DNA from: Humibacillus xanthopallidus
GTDB lineage: Bacteria > Actinomycetota > Actinomycetes > Actinomycetales > Dermatophilaceae
NCBI RefSeq assembly: GCF_006717145.1
Contig: NZ_VFQF01000001.1
Coordinates: forward strand, 186,001-250,000
Direction of reading: 5' to 3'
Length of the DNA stretch: 64,000 nucleotides
Shown: piece by piece, positions 27,959 to 37,604 of the stretch
How positions within the stretch are numbered: position 1 is the first letter of the stretch
Layout of the letters: the number at the start of each line of letters is the position of its first letter
The notes under the pieces: model-generated
What the model saw: only the letters and a program-made list of their open reading frames with translations
Databases searched by the model: none
What the model was told of the DNA's origin: nothing
Position numbers and translations under genes: made by a program

Positions 27959-29185
27959 ATGACCAGCGATGACTTGAGGCCTACGGGCAGGGGGCACGGG
28001 CCGACGGGATGGTGGCCACCGGGGCTGGCGGCACGCGGCGCCACCCCACCCACGAGAGCCCATGCCCGACCGGGGGTGCCCGGCCCTGGCCACGCTCCGG
28101 GTGGGCTTGGAGCGCCGGGCCACGGACCCAAGCCGGGTCACGGACCCGGTCACGGACCCGGGCACGGTCATGGGCACGGTCATGGGCACGGGCCGGGGCC
28201 CGGCGCTGGGCCGACGGGGGAGATCCTCTACTTCGCGTGGACGATCGACGGCACCGAGCCGACCTCCCAGGAGGACATCTTCGGGGTCGACGCGGCGACA
28301 GGCGCCGTGCGGCGCCTCACCGACCAGTCCTCCGGCGTGCCCTTCATCTCGGACCGCGACGCGTCGTGGTCGCCGGACCACAGCCGCATCGTCTTCATGA
28401 GCAGCGACGCCATCGCGCCGACGCACCTGCCGGTGTTGTCGGCGGCGGGCGCTCTGGTTGCCGACCTGCCGGTCGAGGGCACGACGCCGATCTGGCTCGA
28501 CGCGGCCACGGTGATCTGCGCGGTCGGGCGAGCGGAGCCGGACGGCTCCGGCAGACGACAAGACCTCGTCGCCGTGGACGTGCCCGGTGGCATGGTCCGC
28601 CCGCTGACCGCGGTTGCCCCCGGAGAGCTGCTCGGCGAGCCGACGTGGCACGCGACGGGCGGGCTGGCGGCCACGCTCTCGCGTGAGGACCCCGCGACCG
28701 GCGAGTGGGTGTCCACCCAGCTCGTCGTCGCGCCCGCGGCCGCTGTCTCGGCAACCCTGGCGGGCGGGGCGCCACTGACCCCTGCGTCCTTCGCCGACGT
28801 TGCTCCCGGCTGCACGTGGCCCGCCGGGCCGGACTGGTCGCCCGACGGCACGCGAATCGCCTTCAGCGCCAGTCGTCCCTGTGCGACGACCCAGTCGGAC
28901 GGCACCCCCGTCCTGCAGATGGACGTCGCCATCGTCACCCCACCGGTGCCTGCCGGTGGCGCTCCCGGCCCGGTCGAGTGGGTCACCGACGACACGGCCG
29001 GCAGCTACGACGACGGGCTCAACGACGGCTCTCCCGCCTTCTCGCCCGACGGTGTCTGGCTCGCGTGGGCGCGGGGCCACGAGGACGACTGGACGAAGAT
29101 CGTCGTCAAGCAGCTCGGCACGACGGGCACCCCGACCGTCCTGCTGGGCGAAGAGCACTGGTTTCGCTGGGGGCTCGACTGGTGA
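27959..29185 (+). CDS. PD40/TolB-type beta-propeller protein with Gly-His-Pro-rich N-terminus
   Basis: This 408-residue protein has about 100 N-terminal residues of Gly/Pro/His repeats (GHGPGHGPGHGHGHG), followed by a propeller with PD40-like blades (ASWSPDHSRIVF, DWSPDGTRIAFS, AFSPDGVWLAWARG). No signal peptide or membrane segment is seen, so a cytoplasmic place is likely. The His-rich part could bind metal ions. The ATG at 27959 follows AGGAGGGG. The function is not known. Its nucleotide repeats (units of GGTCACGGACCC and GGTCATGGGCAC) show recent tandem growth. Confidence 0.75.
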   Translation: MTSDDLRPTGRGHGPTGWWPPGLAARGATPPTRAHARPGVPGPGHAPGGLGAPGHGPKPGHGPGHGPGHGHGHGHGHGPGPGAGPTGEILYFAWTIDGTEPTSQEDIFGVDAATGAVRRLTDQSSGVPFISDRDASWSPDHSRIVFMSSDAIAPTHLPVLSAAGALVADLPVEGTTPIWLDAATVICAVGRAEPDGSGRRQDLVAVDVPGGMVRPLTAVAPGELLGEPTWHATGGLAATLSREDPATGEWVSTQLVVAPAAAVSATLAGGAPLTPASFADVAPGCTWPAGPDWSPDGTRIAFSASRPCATTQSDGTPVLQMDVAIVTPPVPAGGAPGPVEWVTDDTAGSYDDGLNDGSPAFSPDGVWLAWARGHEDDWTKIVVKQLGTTGTPTVLLGEEHWFRWGLDW

Positions 29186-29312
29186 TGCTCCGCCGACGGC
29201 TCGGCGAAGCCCGCGCTGCTCGGCGGCACACGGCGCCCTTGCCTCTCGGTTGACGGCCGGGCGGTCATCGGCGTGAGTGGTCAGGCCGTCGGTTCGATCG
29301 AAGCTCGGCGGC

Positions 29313-29807
29313 CTACCGCCCCGTCTGGACCTGCGACCGGTCGGGTTCGACGAGGTCTGCCACCGACCGTGCGATAGTGCGGGGCCAGGTCCAGGCGGAG
29401 CGCAGGATGAAGGCCAGGATGAGCACCTCGACTCCGATGGTGACGGCGTAGTAGGGGGCCCAGTCGGAGGACGCCCCTGCCGCGTTGAACGCGCAGATGG
29501 GGATGAAGAGCAGTGCGACGACGAGGTTCGTCGTGCGGTTCGCCCGGGCGGGCAGCGTCATGGAGAGCAGCACCATCAGGGTCGGGATCGCGATGAGCGC
29601 GAAGAACGTGGTCATCAGTGTCCCGCTGATCTCGAACACGAAGATGTCGCCGCCGCGGATCACGTCGATCTCGCCAGGTTGGTAGAGGTGGAAGTAGTCG
29701 ATGTAGATGACGAGGAACATGAAGCTGGTCCAGGCCGCGGCAAGCTTGGCCTGCACGGGGATCGGCGGGTTCTCGAGCGGGGTCGGGTGTGTCGTTCGGA
29801 TGGTCAT
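29313..29807 (-). CDS. Small membrane protein (DUF6326-like)
   Basis: The 164-residue product has four membrane segments (FMFLVIYIDYFHLY, MTTFFALIAIPTLMVLLSM, LVVALLFIPICAF, AVTIGVEVLILAFIL). It resembles the DUF6326 group; no reaction is known. The ATG at 29805-29807 has GAAGGAAG upstream. It is divergent from a TetR gene with three operator-like palindromes between them, so it is the likely regulated target, perhaps in stress or solute response. Confidence 0.75.
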   Translation of the reverse strand: MTIRTTHPTPLENPPIPVQAKLAAAWTSFMFLVIYIDYFHLYQPGEIDVIRGGDIFVFEISGTLMTTFFALIAIPTLMVLLSMTLPARANRTTNLVVALLFIPICAFNAAGASSDWAPYYAVTIGVEVLILAFILRSAWTWPRTIARSVADLVEPDRSQVQTGR

Positions 29808-29889
29808 CGGTTCTTCCTTCGCTCCGGTACTCGACCGGTGATCGGTCCCGCGGACGCCTCCTCGCGTGCGCGATGGGCTCTCACGGTTT

Positions 29890-29935
29890 CGTACGCTGTA
29901 CGTCGTACGCTGTACTGTGACCGTACGGTGTACGG
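29890..29935. promoter_or_regulatory. Three tandem TetR-type operators
   Basis: Three interrupted palindromes lie in a row: CGTAC-gct-GTACG (29890-29902), CGTAC-gct-GTACt (29904-29916) and CCGTAC-ggt-GTACGG (29921-29935). They occupy the gap between the DUF6326-like gene and the divergent TetR gene. The multiplicity suggests cooperative autorepression. Confidence 0.8.
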
Positions 29936-29967
29936 TTGTCAAGCCATTCGACGAAGTGAGGAGACCC

Positions 29968-30651
29968 GTGCCTGACAAAGGCCAACGCCAGGTCGTGTCG
30001 GACGCGGGGCTGAGCAAGCAGCGGGTCGTCCTCGAGGCGGTTCGACTCGCCGACCGCGAGGGCGTCGCCGGGCTGAGCATGCGCCGGCTGGCGGGCGTGC
30101 TCGGCGCGGGCGCGATGTCGCTCTACCACTACGTGGCGAGCAAGGAGGAGCTGCTGGACGCCATGGTCGACGTCGTGTTCGAGGAGATCGAGCTCCCGAC
30201 CGCGGAGACCGACTGGCAGTCGGAGATGCGGCGGCGAGCGGTCTCGACGCGACAGGTTCTCGCACGCCACCCCTGGGCAATCGGCCTGCTGGAGTCGCGG
30301 ACGTCGCCGGGGCCCGCGAACCTGCGCCACCACGAAGCGGTCACCGCCTGCCTGCGGAGGGCCGGCTTCCCGGTCCTCATGGCGACGCACGCCAACTGGT
30401 TGCTCGACAGCTACGTCTACGGCTTCGCGCTGCAGGCGGCCAGCCTGCCGTTCGACACCGCCGGCGAGCTCGCGGACCTGACGGAGGAGGTCTACCTGCC
30501 GCAGCTTCCTCAGGACCAGTTCCCCTTCCTCAACGAGTCCGCGGCGGCGCTCGTCGCCTCCGACTACGACCCGGCAGAGGAGTTCCTCTTCGGCCTCGAC
30601 CTCATCCTGGCCGCCCTCGAGCCCATGAGAGCCTCGGAGCAGCAACGGTGA
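29968..30651 (+). CDS. TetR-family regulator
   Basis: This is a 227-residue regulator whose helix-turn-helix (LSMRRLAGVLGAGAMSLYHY) sits at about residues 30-60, followed by a TetR_C ligand domain of the TetR/TetM-class type. The GTG at 29968 follows GTGAGGAG. The frame extends upstream into the operators but without a plausible site. It probably represses itself and the DUF6326-like gene through the three palindromes. The ligand is unknown. Confidence 0.88.
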   Translation: MPDKGQRQVVSDAGLSKQRVVLEAVRLADREGVAGLSMRRLAGVLGAGAMSLYHYVASKEELLDAMVDVVFEEIELPTAETDWQSEMRRRAVSTRQVLARHPWAIGLLESRTSPGPANLRHHEAVTACLRRAGFPVLMATHANWLLDSYVYGFALQAASLPFDTAGELADLTEEVYLPQLPQDQFPFLNESAAALVASDYDPAEEFLFGLDLILAALEPMRASEQQR

Positions 30652-30766
30652 CGGACCGTCGGGGCGGCCCGGCCGCGCCACAGCTCGGATCACGGAGCAC
30701 TGCACCCCGCCTCGGTCGCGGTGCGGGACCTTCTTTCTCATCCGAGGCGCTCACCCGGCCGCGCGA

Positions 30767-31648
30767 TCAGGTGGACTCGGGGACGCTCCGCACCACGCTG
30801 TCGCAGGCAGTGACCAGACGCTCCCGCAGCGCCTGGCCGCGGGCAGAGAACCCACGCTGCTCGGCGGCATACTGCGCCTTGCCCTCGGGCGTCTCGATGC
30901 GCACCGGCTCATAACCGAGCTCGCGCAGGTCGTAGGGCGCGGCCCGCATGTCGAGCGAGCGGATGTCGCGGGCGAGCTCGAAGCAGTCCATGACGAGGTC
31001 GCTCGGCACGACGGGCACGAGCTTGTGTGCCCACTTGTAGAGGTCCATCCCCGCGTGCAGGCACCCGGGCTGCTCGAGCGACGGCTGGCTCTCACGGGTC
31101 GGCGTCATCGCGTTGAGGGGCGCTGCCGCCGGCGTGAAGAAGCGGTAGGCGTCGAAGTGCGAGCAGGCCAGCTGGTGGCTCTCGACCACGGCATCGGTGC
31201 CGGAGGGCCCGAGGCGCAGCGGCCACGCCGAGTGGCGCACGTCGGCGGGGCCCTGGCGATAGACCATCGCCCACTCGTGCAGCCCGAAGCAGCCGAAGCG
31301 ACCGGGTCGCCCCGCTGTCCGGACGAGCAGGTCGCGCACGAAGCGCAGGGTGTCGCCGCGTGCCGCTGCGAACGCCTCGCGGTCGACGCGGACGACGTCG
31401 CCGTTGACCGCGTAGAAGCGCCAGTCGCGGTGCGGCGCGCCACCTGCTCCGGCGAGACCCACGCCGGCGCCCGGGTGCCACCGCCGTAGCTGCGCAGGCT
31501 TGAAGGAGTAGTAGGTGAAGAGGAAGTCCTCGACGGGGTGGGCGCGGTGCTCGCGCCGGCGCGCGACGTGTGCGGCGGTGGCGGAGTCGACGCGCGCCTC
31601 GTGCGCCGCCGCCCGCTCCCGCCACTCCGGCTCGTCCAGGACCTGCAC
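30767..31648 (-). CDS. Conserved actinobacterial protein, often labelled 3-methyladenine DNA glycosylase
   Basis: The 293-residue product has the conserved block HPVEDFLFTYYSFKPAQLRR near the N-terminus, FGCFGLHEWAMVYR and HLDAY-like HFDAYRFF. I know this block from actinobacterial proteins labelled 3-methyladenine DNA glycosylase, but I see no helix-hairpin-helix motif, so the label is weak. The GTG at 31646-31648 was chosen as the nearest start before the conserved part; the upstream 1.4-kb extension is a shadow over the next gene. It is divergent from the SagB-like gene with a 69-bp shared gap. Confidence 0.6.
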   Translation of the reverse strand: MQVLDEPEWRERAAAHEARVDSATAAHVARRREHRAHPVEDFLFTYYSFKPAQLRRWHPGAGVGLAGAGGAPHRDWRFYAVNGDVVRVDREAFAAARGDTLRFVRDLLVRTAGRPGRFGCFGLHEWAMVYRQGPADVRHSAWPLRLGPSGTDAVVESHQLACSHFDAYRFFTPAAAPLNAMTPTRESQPSLEQPGCLHAGMDLYKWAHKLVPVVPSDLVMDCFELARDIRSLDMRAAPYDLRELGYEPVRIETPEGKAQYAAEQRGFSARGQALRERLVTACDSVVRSVPEST

Positions 31649-31717
31649 CCCACGAGGGTAGGTGACCGCTGCCGGCGATCCCCACCGTGCACGGGTCGGG
31701 CGGGGCAGGATGGCCTC

Positions 31718-33181
31718 ATGGCACCGGACGCCGAGCGGCCCACACACCTGCTGCACCGTCTGACCTGCTACACCCCGGACCGCGAGTGGACCGAGGTCGC
31801 CGACGACGACCGGCTCGTGCAGGACCTCGTGCCCAACGACGTGACACGACGGCCGCAGCCCTACAAGCGCTACGACGACGACCTGCGCCGCATCCTCCTG
31901 CCGCCGGAGCTGTCCGCCTCGTCGGCGCCGGCCAGCGCCGTGCTCGCCGGCACCGCGGACGTCCCGCCGACACGCCTCGACCTCTCCGGCCTCTCCCGAC
32001 TGCTCCACCTCTCGGCCGGAGTCACGCGGCGCACGCAGCGGCCGGACGGCGGCGTCATGCTCTTCCGGGCCGCAGGCTCGGCCGGCGCGCGCTTCCCGCT
32101 CGAGCTCTACGTCGCGGTGCCACGCGGGTCCGGCGTCGACGGCCTCGAGCCGGGCCTGCACTGGTACGACCCCGAGGCCCACGCCCTCGTCGTCCTCGGC
32201 CCGCCGCCGTCGGGCGAGGCGGTGACGCTCGTCGTCACCGGGGTGCCGTGGCGCACGGGGTGGCGCTACCGCGAGCGGGGCTACCGGCACATCTACTGGG
32301 ACGCGGGGACGATGCTCGCGCAGACCCTGGCCCTCGCCGACTCCGGCGGGCTGACGGCGCGGCTCTTCACGGCGTTCCCCGATGCGGAGGTGGCGGCGCT
32401 CGTGGGCGCGGACCGGGTGCACGAGTTCCCGGTCGCGCTCGTGGCGCTCGGCCCCGGCGGCCCGGCTGTGCACCCGACCGGCGACCCGATGCCGGGCCAC
32501 CACGACGCCGACGGCGTGGAGTTCCCGCTCGTGACCGCGGCGCAGCGTGCGGGGGAGCGGAGCACGCTCGGTCCGGAGCTCCAGCGCGGGGCCCCGGTGG
32601 CGCTCACCTCGAGCTCCGGGAGCGCGGGCACGGACGAAGTCATCGCGAGCAAGGGCTCGATCCGCCGCCTCCACCGGGACCGCTCCCTCCCGCGTGAGGT
32701 CCTCGTCGACGCCATGGCCGTGTCGCTGCGGGGGATCGACGTGCCGCACTGGGTCGGCGTCAGCGCCGTCGACGACGTGCCGACGGGCATCCACCTCTGG
32801 CCCGACCTCTCGTCGCCGGTGCGCCCGCTCGCCGAGCAGTCGGTCCGTGACGAGCTCTTCACGGCTGCCCTCGAACAGGGACTCGCCGGCGACGCCTCCT
32901 TCGTCGCCATGAGCGGCATCCCCCTCGACGAGCTCGACGACCACGGCTACCGCGAGGCCCAGCTGCTCGCCGGGCTCGCCGAGGGTCGGCTCCACCTCAT
33001 GGCGTATGCGTTGGGCGCGGCAGCCTCGGGCATGACCTTCCGCGACACCGACCTCGCCCACCTGCTGGGCCGCGACGTGGCCGGGTTGCTGTGGACGTGC
33101 GTCGGGGTGCCGGAGTACCGAACACGCCCGAGCGGTGCGCCGGGGTCACCGGCCGACGTCACCATTGTCTGGCCGCGCTGA
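31718..33181 (+). CDS. SagB/ThcOx-like oxidoreductase with two nitroreductase domains
   Basis: The 487-residue protein carries two nitroreductase-fold halves. The first has LSRLLHLSAGVTRR, FRAAGSAGARFPLELYVAV and later GYRHIYWDAGTMLAQ. The second starts near residue 310 with SKGSIRRLHRDRSL. This is the double-domain SagB type. SagB enzymes use FMN to oxidise azolines in peptide natural products, with a YcaO partner. No YcaO, precursor peptide or exporter lies nearby, so this is an orphan with unknown substrate. The ATG at 31718 has GGGGCAGG upstream. Confidence 0.8.
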   Translation: MAPDAERPTHLLHRLTCYTPDREWTEVADDDRLVQDLVPNDVTRRPQPYKRYDDDLRRILLPPELSASSAPASAVLAGTADVPPTRLDLSGLSRLLHLSAGVTRRTQRPDGGVMLFRAAGSAGARFPLELYVAVPRGSGVDGLEPGLHWYDPEAHALVVLGPPPSGEAVTLVVTGVPWRTGWRYRERGYRHIYWDAGTMLAQTLALADSGGLTARLFTAFPDAEVAALVGADRVHEFPVALVALGPGGPAVHPTGDPMPGHHDADGVEFPLVTAAQRAGERSTLGPELQRGAPVALTSSSGSAGTDEVIASKGSIRRLHRDRSLPREVLVDAMAVSLRGIDVPHWVGVSAVDDVPTGIHLWPDLSSPVRPLAEQSVRDELFTAALEQGLAGDASFVAMSGIPLDELDDHGYREAQLLAGLAEGRLHLMAYALGAAASGMTFRDTDLAHLLGRDVAGLLWTCVGVPEYRTRPSGAPGSPADVTIVWPR

Positions 33182-33223
33182 CGGCGCGACGACGCTGGAC
33201 GCGTGGCCCTGCCGGGCGGGTCG

Positions 33224-33229
33224 TAGGGT
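33224..33229 (+). promoter_or_regulatory. Leaderless -10 element of the FAA hydrolase gene
   Basis: TAGGGT is followed by six bases and then the GTG start at 33236, so the transcript probably begins at the start codon. No ribosome site is present. Confidence 0.6.
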
Positions 33230-33235
33230 GGTCGC

Positions 33236-34015
33236 GTGCGTATCGCGAGGTTCACGACCGGGGACGACCCGGCATACGGCATCGTCCAGGGCGACCCCGG
33301 CAACGAGGTGATCACCCCGCTGGCCGGCGACCCGCTCTACATCGGGTTCCAGCCGAGCGGCGCAGACCCCGTGCTGCTCGAGGACGTGCGCCTGCTCGCG
33401 CCCGTCATCCCGCGCTCCAAGGTCGTGGCCATCGGCAAGAACTACGCCGACCACGTCAAGGAGATGGGCGGCGAGGTGCCCGCTGAGCCGATGATGTTCT
33501 TCAAGCCCAACACGTCGGTCGTCGGCCCCTTCGACCCCGTCGTGCTGCCGGCCGGCAGCAGCGAGATCTCCTACGAGGGTGAGCTCGCCGTGGTCATCAA
33601 GACGATCACCAAGGGCGTCAAGGCCGAGAACGCCGCCGAGTGCATCTACGGCTACACCATCGCCAACGACGTGACGGCCCGCGACTGGCAGCGCACCGAC
33701 GGCCAGTGGGCCCGCGCCAAGGGCTTCGACACGAGCTGCCCGCTCGGGCCGTGGATCGAGACCGCGCTCGACCCCAGCGATCTCGCCATCGTGACGACGC
33801 TCGACGGCGAGGTGAGGCAGGACGGCACGACCGCAGACATGATCCACGGCATCGGCGCGATCATCGAGCACGCCTCCGCCGCCTTCACGCTGCTGCCCGG
33901 TGACGTCATCCTCACCGGCACTCCGGCCGGCGTCGGCCTCGTCGAGGCCGGCCAGCAGGTCACTGTCGAGATCGCCGGCATCGGGTCGCTGACCAACACC
34001 TTCGTGCGTCGCTGA
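33236..34015 (+). CDS. Fumarylacetoacetate hydrolase-family protein
   Basis: This 259-residue FAH-fold protein has KVVAIGKNYADHVKEMG, the metal-ligand region SYEGELAVVI, YTIANDVTARDWQ and the GDVILTGTPAGVG signature. Family members hydrolyse or decarboxylate fumarylpyruvate, acylpyruvates or oxaloacetate in a Mg-dependent way. A homologue precedes gltX in mycobacteria as well, so this is conserved neighbourhood rather than a dedicated pathway. The start is GTG and appears leaderless. Confidence 0.88.
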   Translation: MRIARFTTGDDPAYGIVQGDPGNEVITPLAGDPLYIGFQPSGADPVLLEDVRLLAPVIPRSKVVAIGKNYADHVKEMGGEVPAEPMMFFKPNTSVVGPFDPVVLPAGSSEISYEGELAVVIKTITKGVKAENAAECIYGYTIANDVTARDWQRTDGQWARAKGFDTSCPLGPWIETALDPSDLAIVTTLDGEVRQDGTTADMIHGIGAIIEHASAAFTLLPGDVILTGTPAGVGLVEAGQQVTVEIAGIGSLTNTFVRR

Positions 34016-34032
34016 CCGTTTCGGGCGCCCAC

Positions 34033-34038
34033 TAGGCT
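34033..34038 (+). promoter_or_regulatory. -10 element of gltX
   Basis: TAGGCT lies 10 bases before the ATG at 34049, giving a leader of at most about 4 nt. No ribosome site is visible, so translation is likely leaderless or nearly so. Confidence 0.55.
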
Positions 34039-34048
34039 GGGTCGCACC

Positions 34049-35692
<1,644 letters not shown>

Positions 35693-35702
35693 CAGGTCCC
35701 CG

Positions 35703-36353
35703 ATGCGCCTCGTCGACGTGTGGCCGTTGCACGGGCTTCGTCTGACGACAGCCGATCTCGAGCTGCGGCCGACGACCGAGGCCGAGCTGCCGCAGCTGTG
35801 CACGATCCTGCCGTCCGACCTCGAGACCGACCCGGCGGCGACGCGCTACGCCGGACTCGACGACCGCGCCAACCACCGCGCCATCCTCGCCCAGAGCTAC
35901 TGGCGTGCCATGGGCACGTGGTCGACGCACGACTGGGTCGTGCCGTTCGCCGTGCGTCACGACGGGGAGCTCGTCGGCATGCAGGCGCTCGAGGGTCCGG
36001 ACTGGACCTCCGACCGCACCGTCGACTCGTGGTCGTGGCTCACCACGGACTCCCGCGGCAGGGGGTGGGGCAAGCAGATGCGTGCCGCCGTGCTCGCCCT
36101 CGCCTTCGGGTCGCTCGGAGCGCGCACCGCCATCAGCTCGGCCGTCATCGACAACGTCTCGTCGCTCGGCGTCTCGCGGTCCCTGGGCTACCGCGAGACG
36201 CACGTCTCCGTCCTCGAGCACTCGGGCCAGACCCTGCGCCACGTCCGTCTCGACCGAGACGCCTGGCAGGCGTCGGGCCTGGCAGACGAGATCGTCGTCG
36301 AGGGTGTCGACCCGGCGACCCTGGCCCTCTTCGGTGGGGCGGGCGACGCGTGA
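35703..36353 (+). CDS. GNAT-family N-acetyltransferase
   Basis: This 216-residue RimJ/RimL-like acetyltransferase has LELRPTTEAELPQL, the acetyl-CoA loop TTDSRGRGWGKQMRAAVLAL and NVSSLGVSRSLGYR. The substrate may be a protein N-terminus or a small amine. The ATG at 35703 lies 10 bp after gltX. The stop overlaps the next start (GTGA), so it is coupled with the HAD gene. Confidence 0.87.
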   Translation: MRLVDVWPLHGLRLTTADLELRPTTEAELPQLCTILPSDLETDPAATRYAGLDDRANHRAILAQSYWRAMGTWSTHDWVVPFAVRHDGELVGMQALEGPDWTSDRTVDSWSWLTTDSRGRGWGKQMRAAVLALAFGSLGARTAISSAVIDNVSSLGVSRSLGYRETHVSVLEHSGQTLRHVRLDRDAWQASGLADEIVVEGVDPATLALFGGAGDA

Positions 36354-37162
36354 GCCCGCCCGACCTGCGCGACGTGTCGGACGGCATACCGCGGCGGCTC
36401 GCTGCCGGCACCGGTGGCACGGCTCTCGAGCGCGAGCTCGACGGCGTGCAGGCCATCCTCCTCGACGTCGACGACACGATCGTCGACACCGAGGGGGCGA
36501 TGGTCGAGGCCGGCACGGTGGCCGCGGCGGCCGTGTGGCCCGGGCGGGACGACGAGCACCGCGCCGTCGCGCAGCGCTACTACGACGACCCCGCCCAGTG
36601 GTTCCGGAGGTATGCCGCAGGCGACGTCGGCTTCGACGCGATGCGAGCCGGCCGGCTGGGTGAGGTGGCCCGCGCGCTTGGGCTCGACCTTCCCGACGGG
36701 GCGCACGAGCGCTACGAGGAGGCCTACGCCCCCGCCTTCCGGAGCGCCCAGCGGCTCTTCCCCGACGTGCCCGGCCTGTTGGCGGCGGCCGAGCAGGTGG
36801 GGCTGCCCGTCGCCCTGCTGACCAACTCGGCGCACGCGCCCACCCGGGTCAAGCTCGAGGCGCTCGGTCTCGTCGACCGCTTCGACGTCGTCGTCACCAC
36901 CGACACCCTCGGCTTCGGCAAGCCGGACGCGCGCGTCTACCTCGAGGCGTGCCGGCTGGTCGGCGCCGACCCCGGGGTCGTCGTCTGCCTCGGCGACAGC
37001 CTCGAGTGGGACGTGCTGGGTGCGCGCACGGCCGGGCTGCGGGCGGTCTGGCTCGACCGCGCAGGGGCCGGCACGGCGCAACCGGTGGCCTCGGTGCGGG
37101 GCCTCGACGAGGTCACGACCGTCCTCACGAGCCGATTTGGGCGCGCGGTCGGGGACCGGTAG
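36350..37162 (+). CDS. HAD-superfamily hydrolase
   Basis: This 270-residue phosphatase has all four HAD motifs: DVDDTIVD (I), LLTNSA (II), the lysine in FGKPDARVY (III) and CLGDSLEWDVLGA (IV), with a helical cap between I and II. It may dephosphorylate small metabolites such as phosphoglycolate; the substrate is not determined. The GTG start overlaps the GNAT stop. The octamer at 36382 is read here as Gly-Ile with the very rare ATA codon. Confidence 0.88.
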   Translation: MSPPDLRDVSDGIPRRLAAGTGGTALERELDGVQAILLDVDDTIVDTEGAMVEAGTVAAAAVWPGRDDEHRAVAQRYYDDPAQWFRRYAAGDVGFDAMRAGRLGEVARALGLDLPDGAHERYEEAYAPAFRSAQRLFPDVPGLLAAAEQVGLPVALLTNSAHAPTRVKLEALGLVDRFDVVVTTDTLGFGKPDARVYLEACRLVGADPGVVVCLGDSLEWDVLGARTAGLRAVWLDRAGAGTAQPVASVRGLDEVTTVLTSRFGRAVGDR

Positions 37163-37165
37163 TAT
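37160..37165 (+). promoter_or_regulatory. Possible -10 element of the tRNA unit
   Basis: TAGTAT lies across the end of the HAD gene, 56 bp before tRNA-Gln, at a fitting distance for a tRNA precursor promoter. The -35 was not identified. Confidence 0.4.
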
Positions 37166-37220
37166 TCCTCTTCGGTTCACAACGCAGAAGGCCGCGAGGC
37201 GCGCTCGGAGTGAAACCCCT

Positions 37221-37292
37221 TGGGGTATGGTGTAATTGGCAACACTACGGTTTCTGGTTCCGTCATTCTAGGTTCGAGTCCTGGTACCCCAG
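37221..37292 (+). tRNA. tRNA-Gln (anticodon CTG)
   Basis: The 72-nt cloverleaf has acceptor TGGGGTA with TACCCCA, D-stem GTGT/ACAC, anticodon loop TTCTGGT (CTG at 37255-37257 region) and T-arm loop TTCGAGT. The last anticodon-stem pair is a T-T mismatch, which is unusual but does not break the fold. No CCA is encoded. GluRS upstream is the enzyme expected to mischarge it with glutamate. Confidence 0.92.
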
Positions 37293-37381
37293 CTTTGGTT
37301 CAACGTCGTTGGGCCGATTCGAAGAAACGATGCCTTCACGGTATGGTTCCTTCTCGTGCCGAGTCCGCTCGGTTCGCGCGT

Positions 37382-37457
37382 GGCCCCGTTGTGTAGCGGC
37401 CTAGCACGCCGCCCTCTCAAGGCGGTAGCGCGGGTTCGAATCCCGTCGGGGCTACCA
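37382..37457 (+). tRNA. tRNA-Glu (anticodon CTC) with encoded CCA
   Basis: A cloverleaf with acceptor GGCCCCG/CGGGGCT (first pair G-U), anticodon stem CCGCC/GGCGG, loop CTCTCAA (anticodon CTC) and T-loop TTCGAAT. CCA is encoded at 37455-37457. It lies 89 bp after tRNA-Gln and likely shares its transcript. Confidence 0.95.
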
Positions 37458-37463
37458 CGTCGC

Positions 37464-37497
37464 AAGGCCCGGATCCTCTTGAGGATCCGGGCCTTTG
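37464..37497 (+). terminator. Terminator of the tRNA unit
   Basis: A perfect 15-bp inverted repeat (arm AAGGCCCGGATCCTC, 37464-37478 with 37481-37495) followed by TTT lies directly after tRNA-Glu. Confidence 0.85.
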
Positions 37498-37604
37498 CCG
37501 TGCACCCTGGACACTCCCCGGAATGCCGTGACGCCGGTGACCGGGCAGCCCTATGCTCGGCGCGACGAGGCCGGCTGTGGGGCTCGGGGAACGAAGGAAG
37601 TCGA

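Noticed and set aside
30652-30766. Small gene or clear terminator after the TetR gene
   Set aside because: Only weak pairing (GCACC/GGTGC) and no supported frame; left unannotated.
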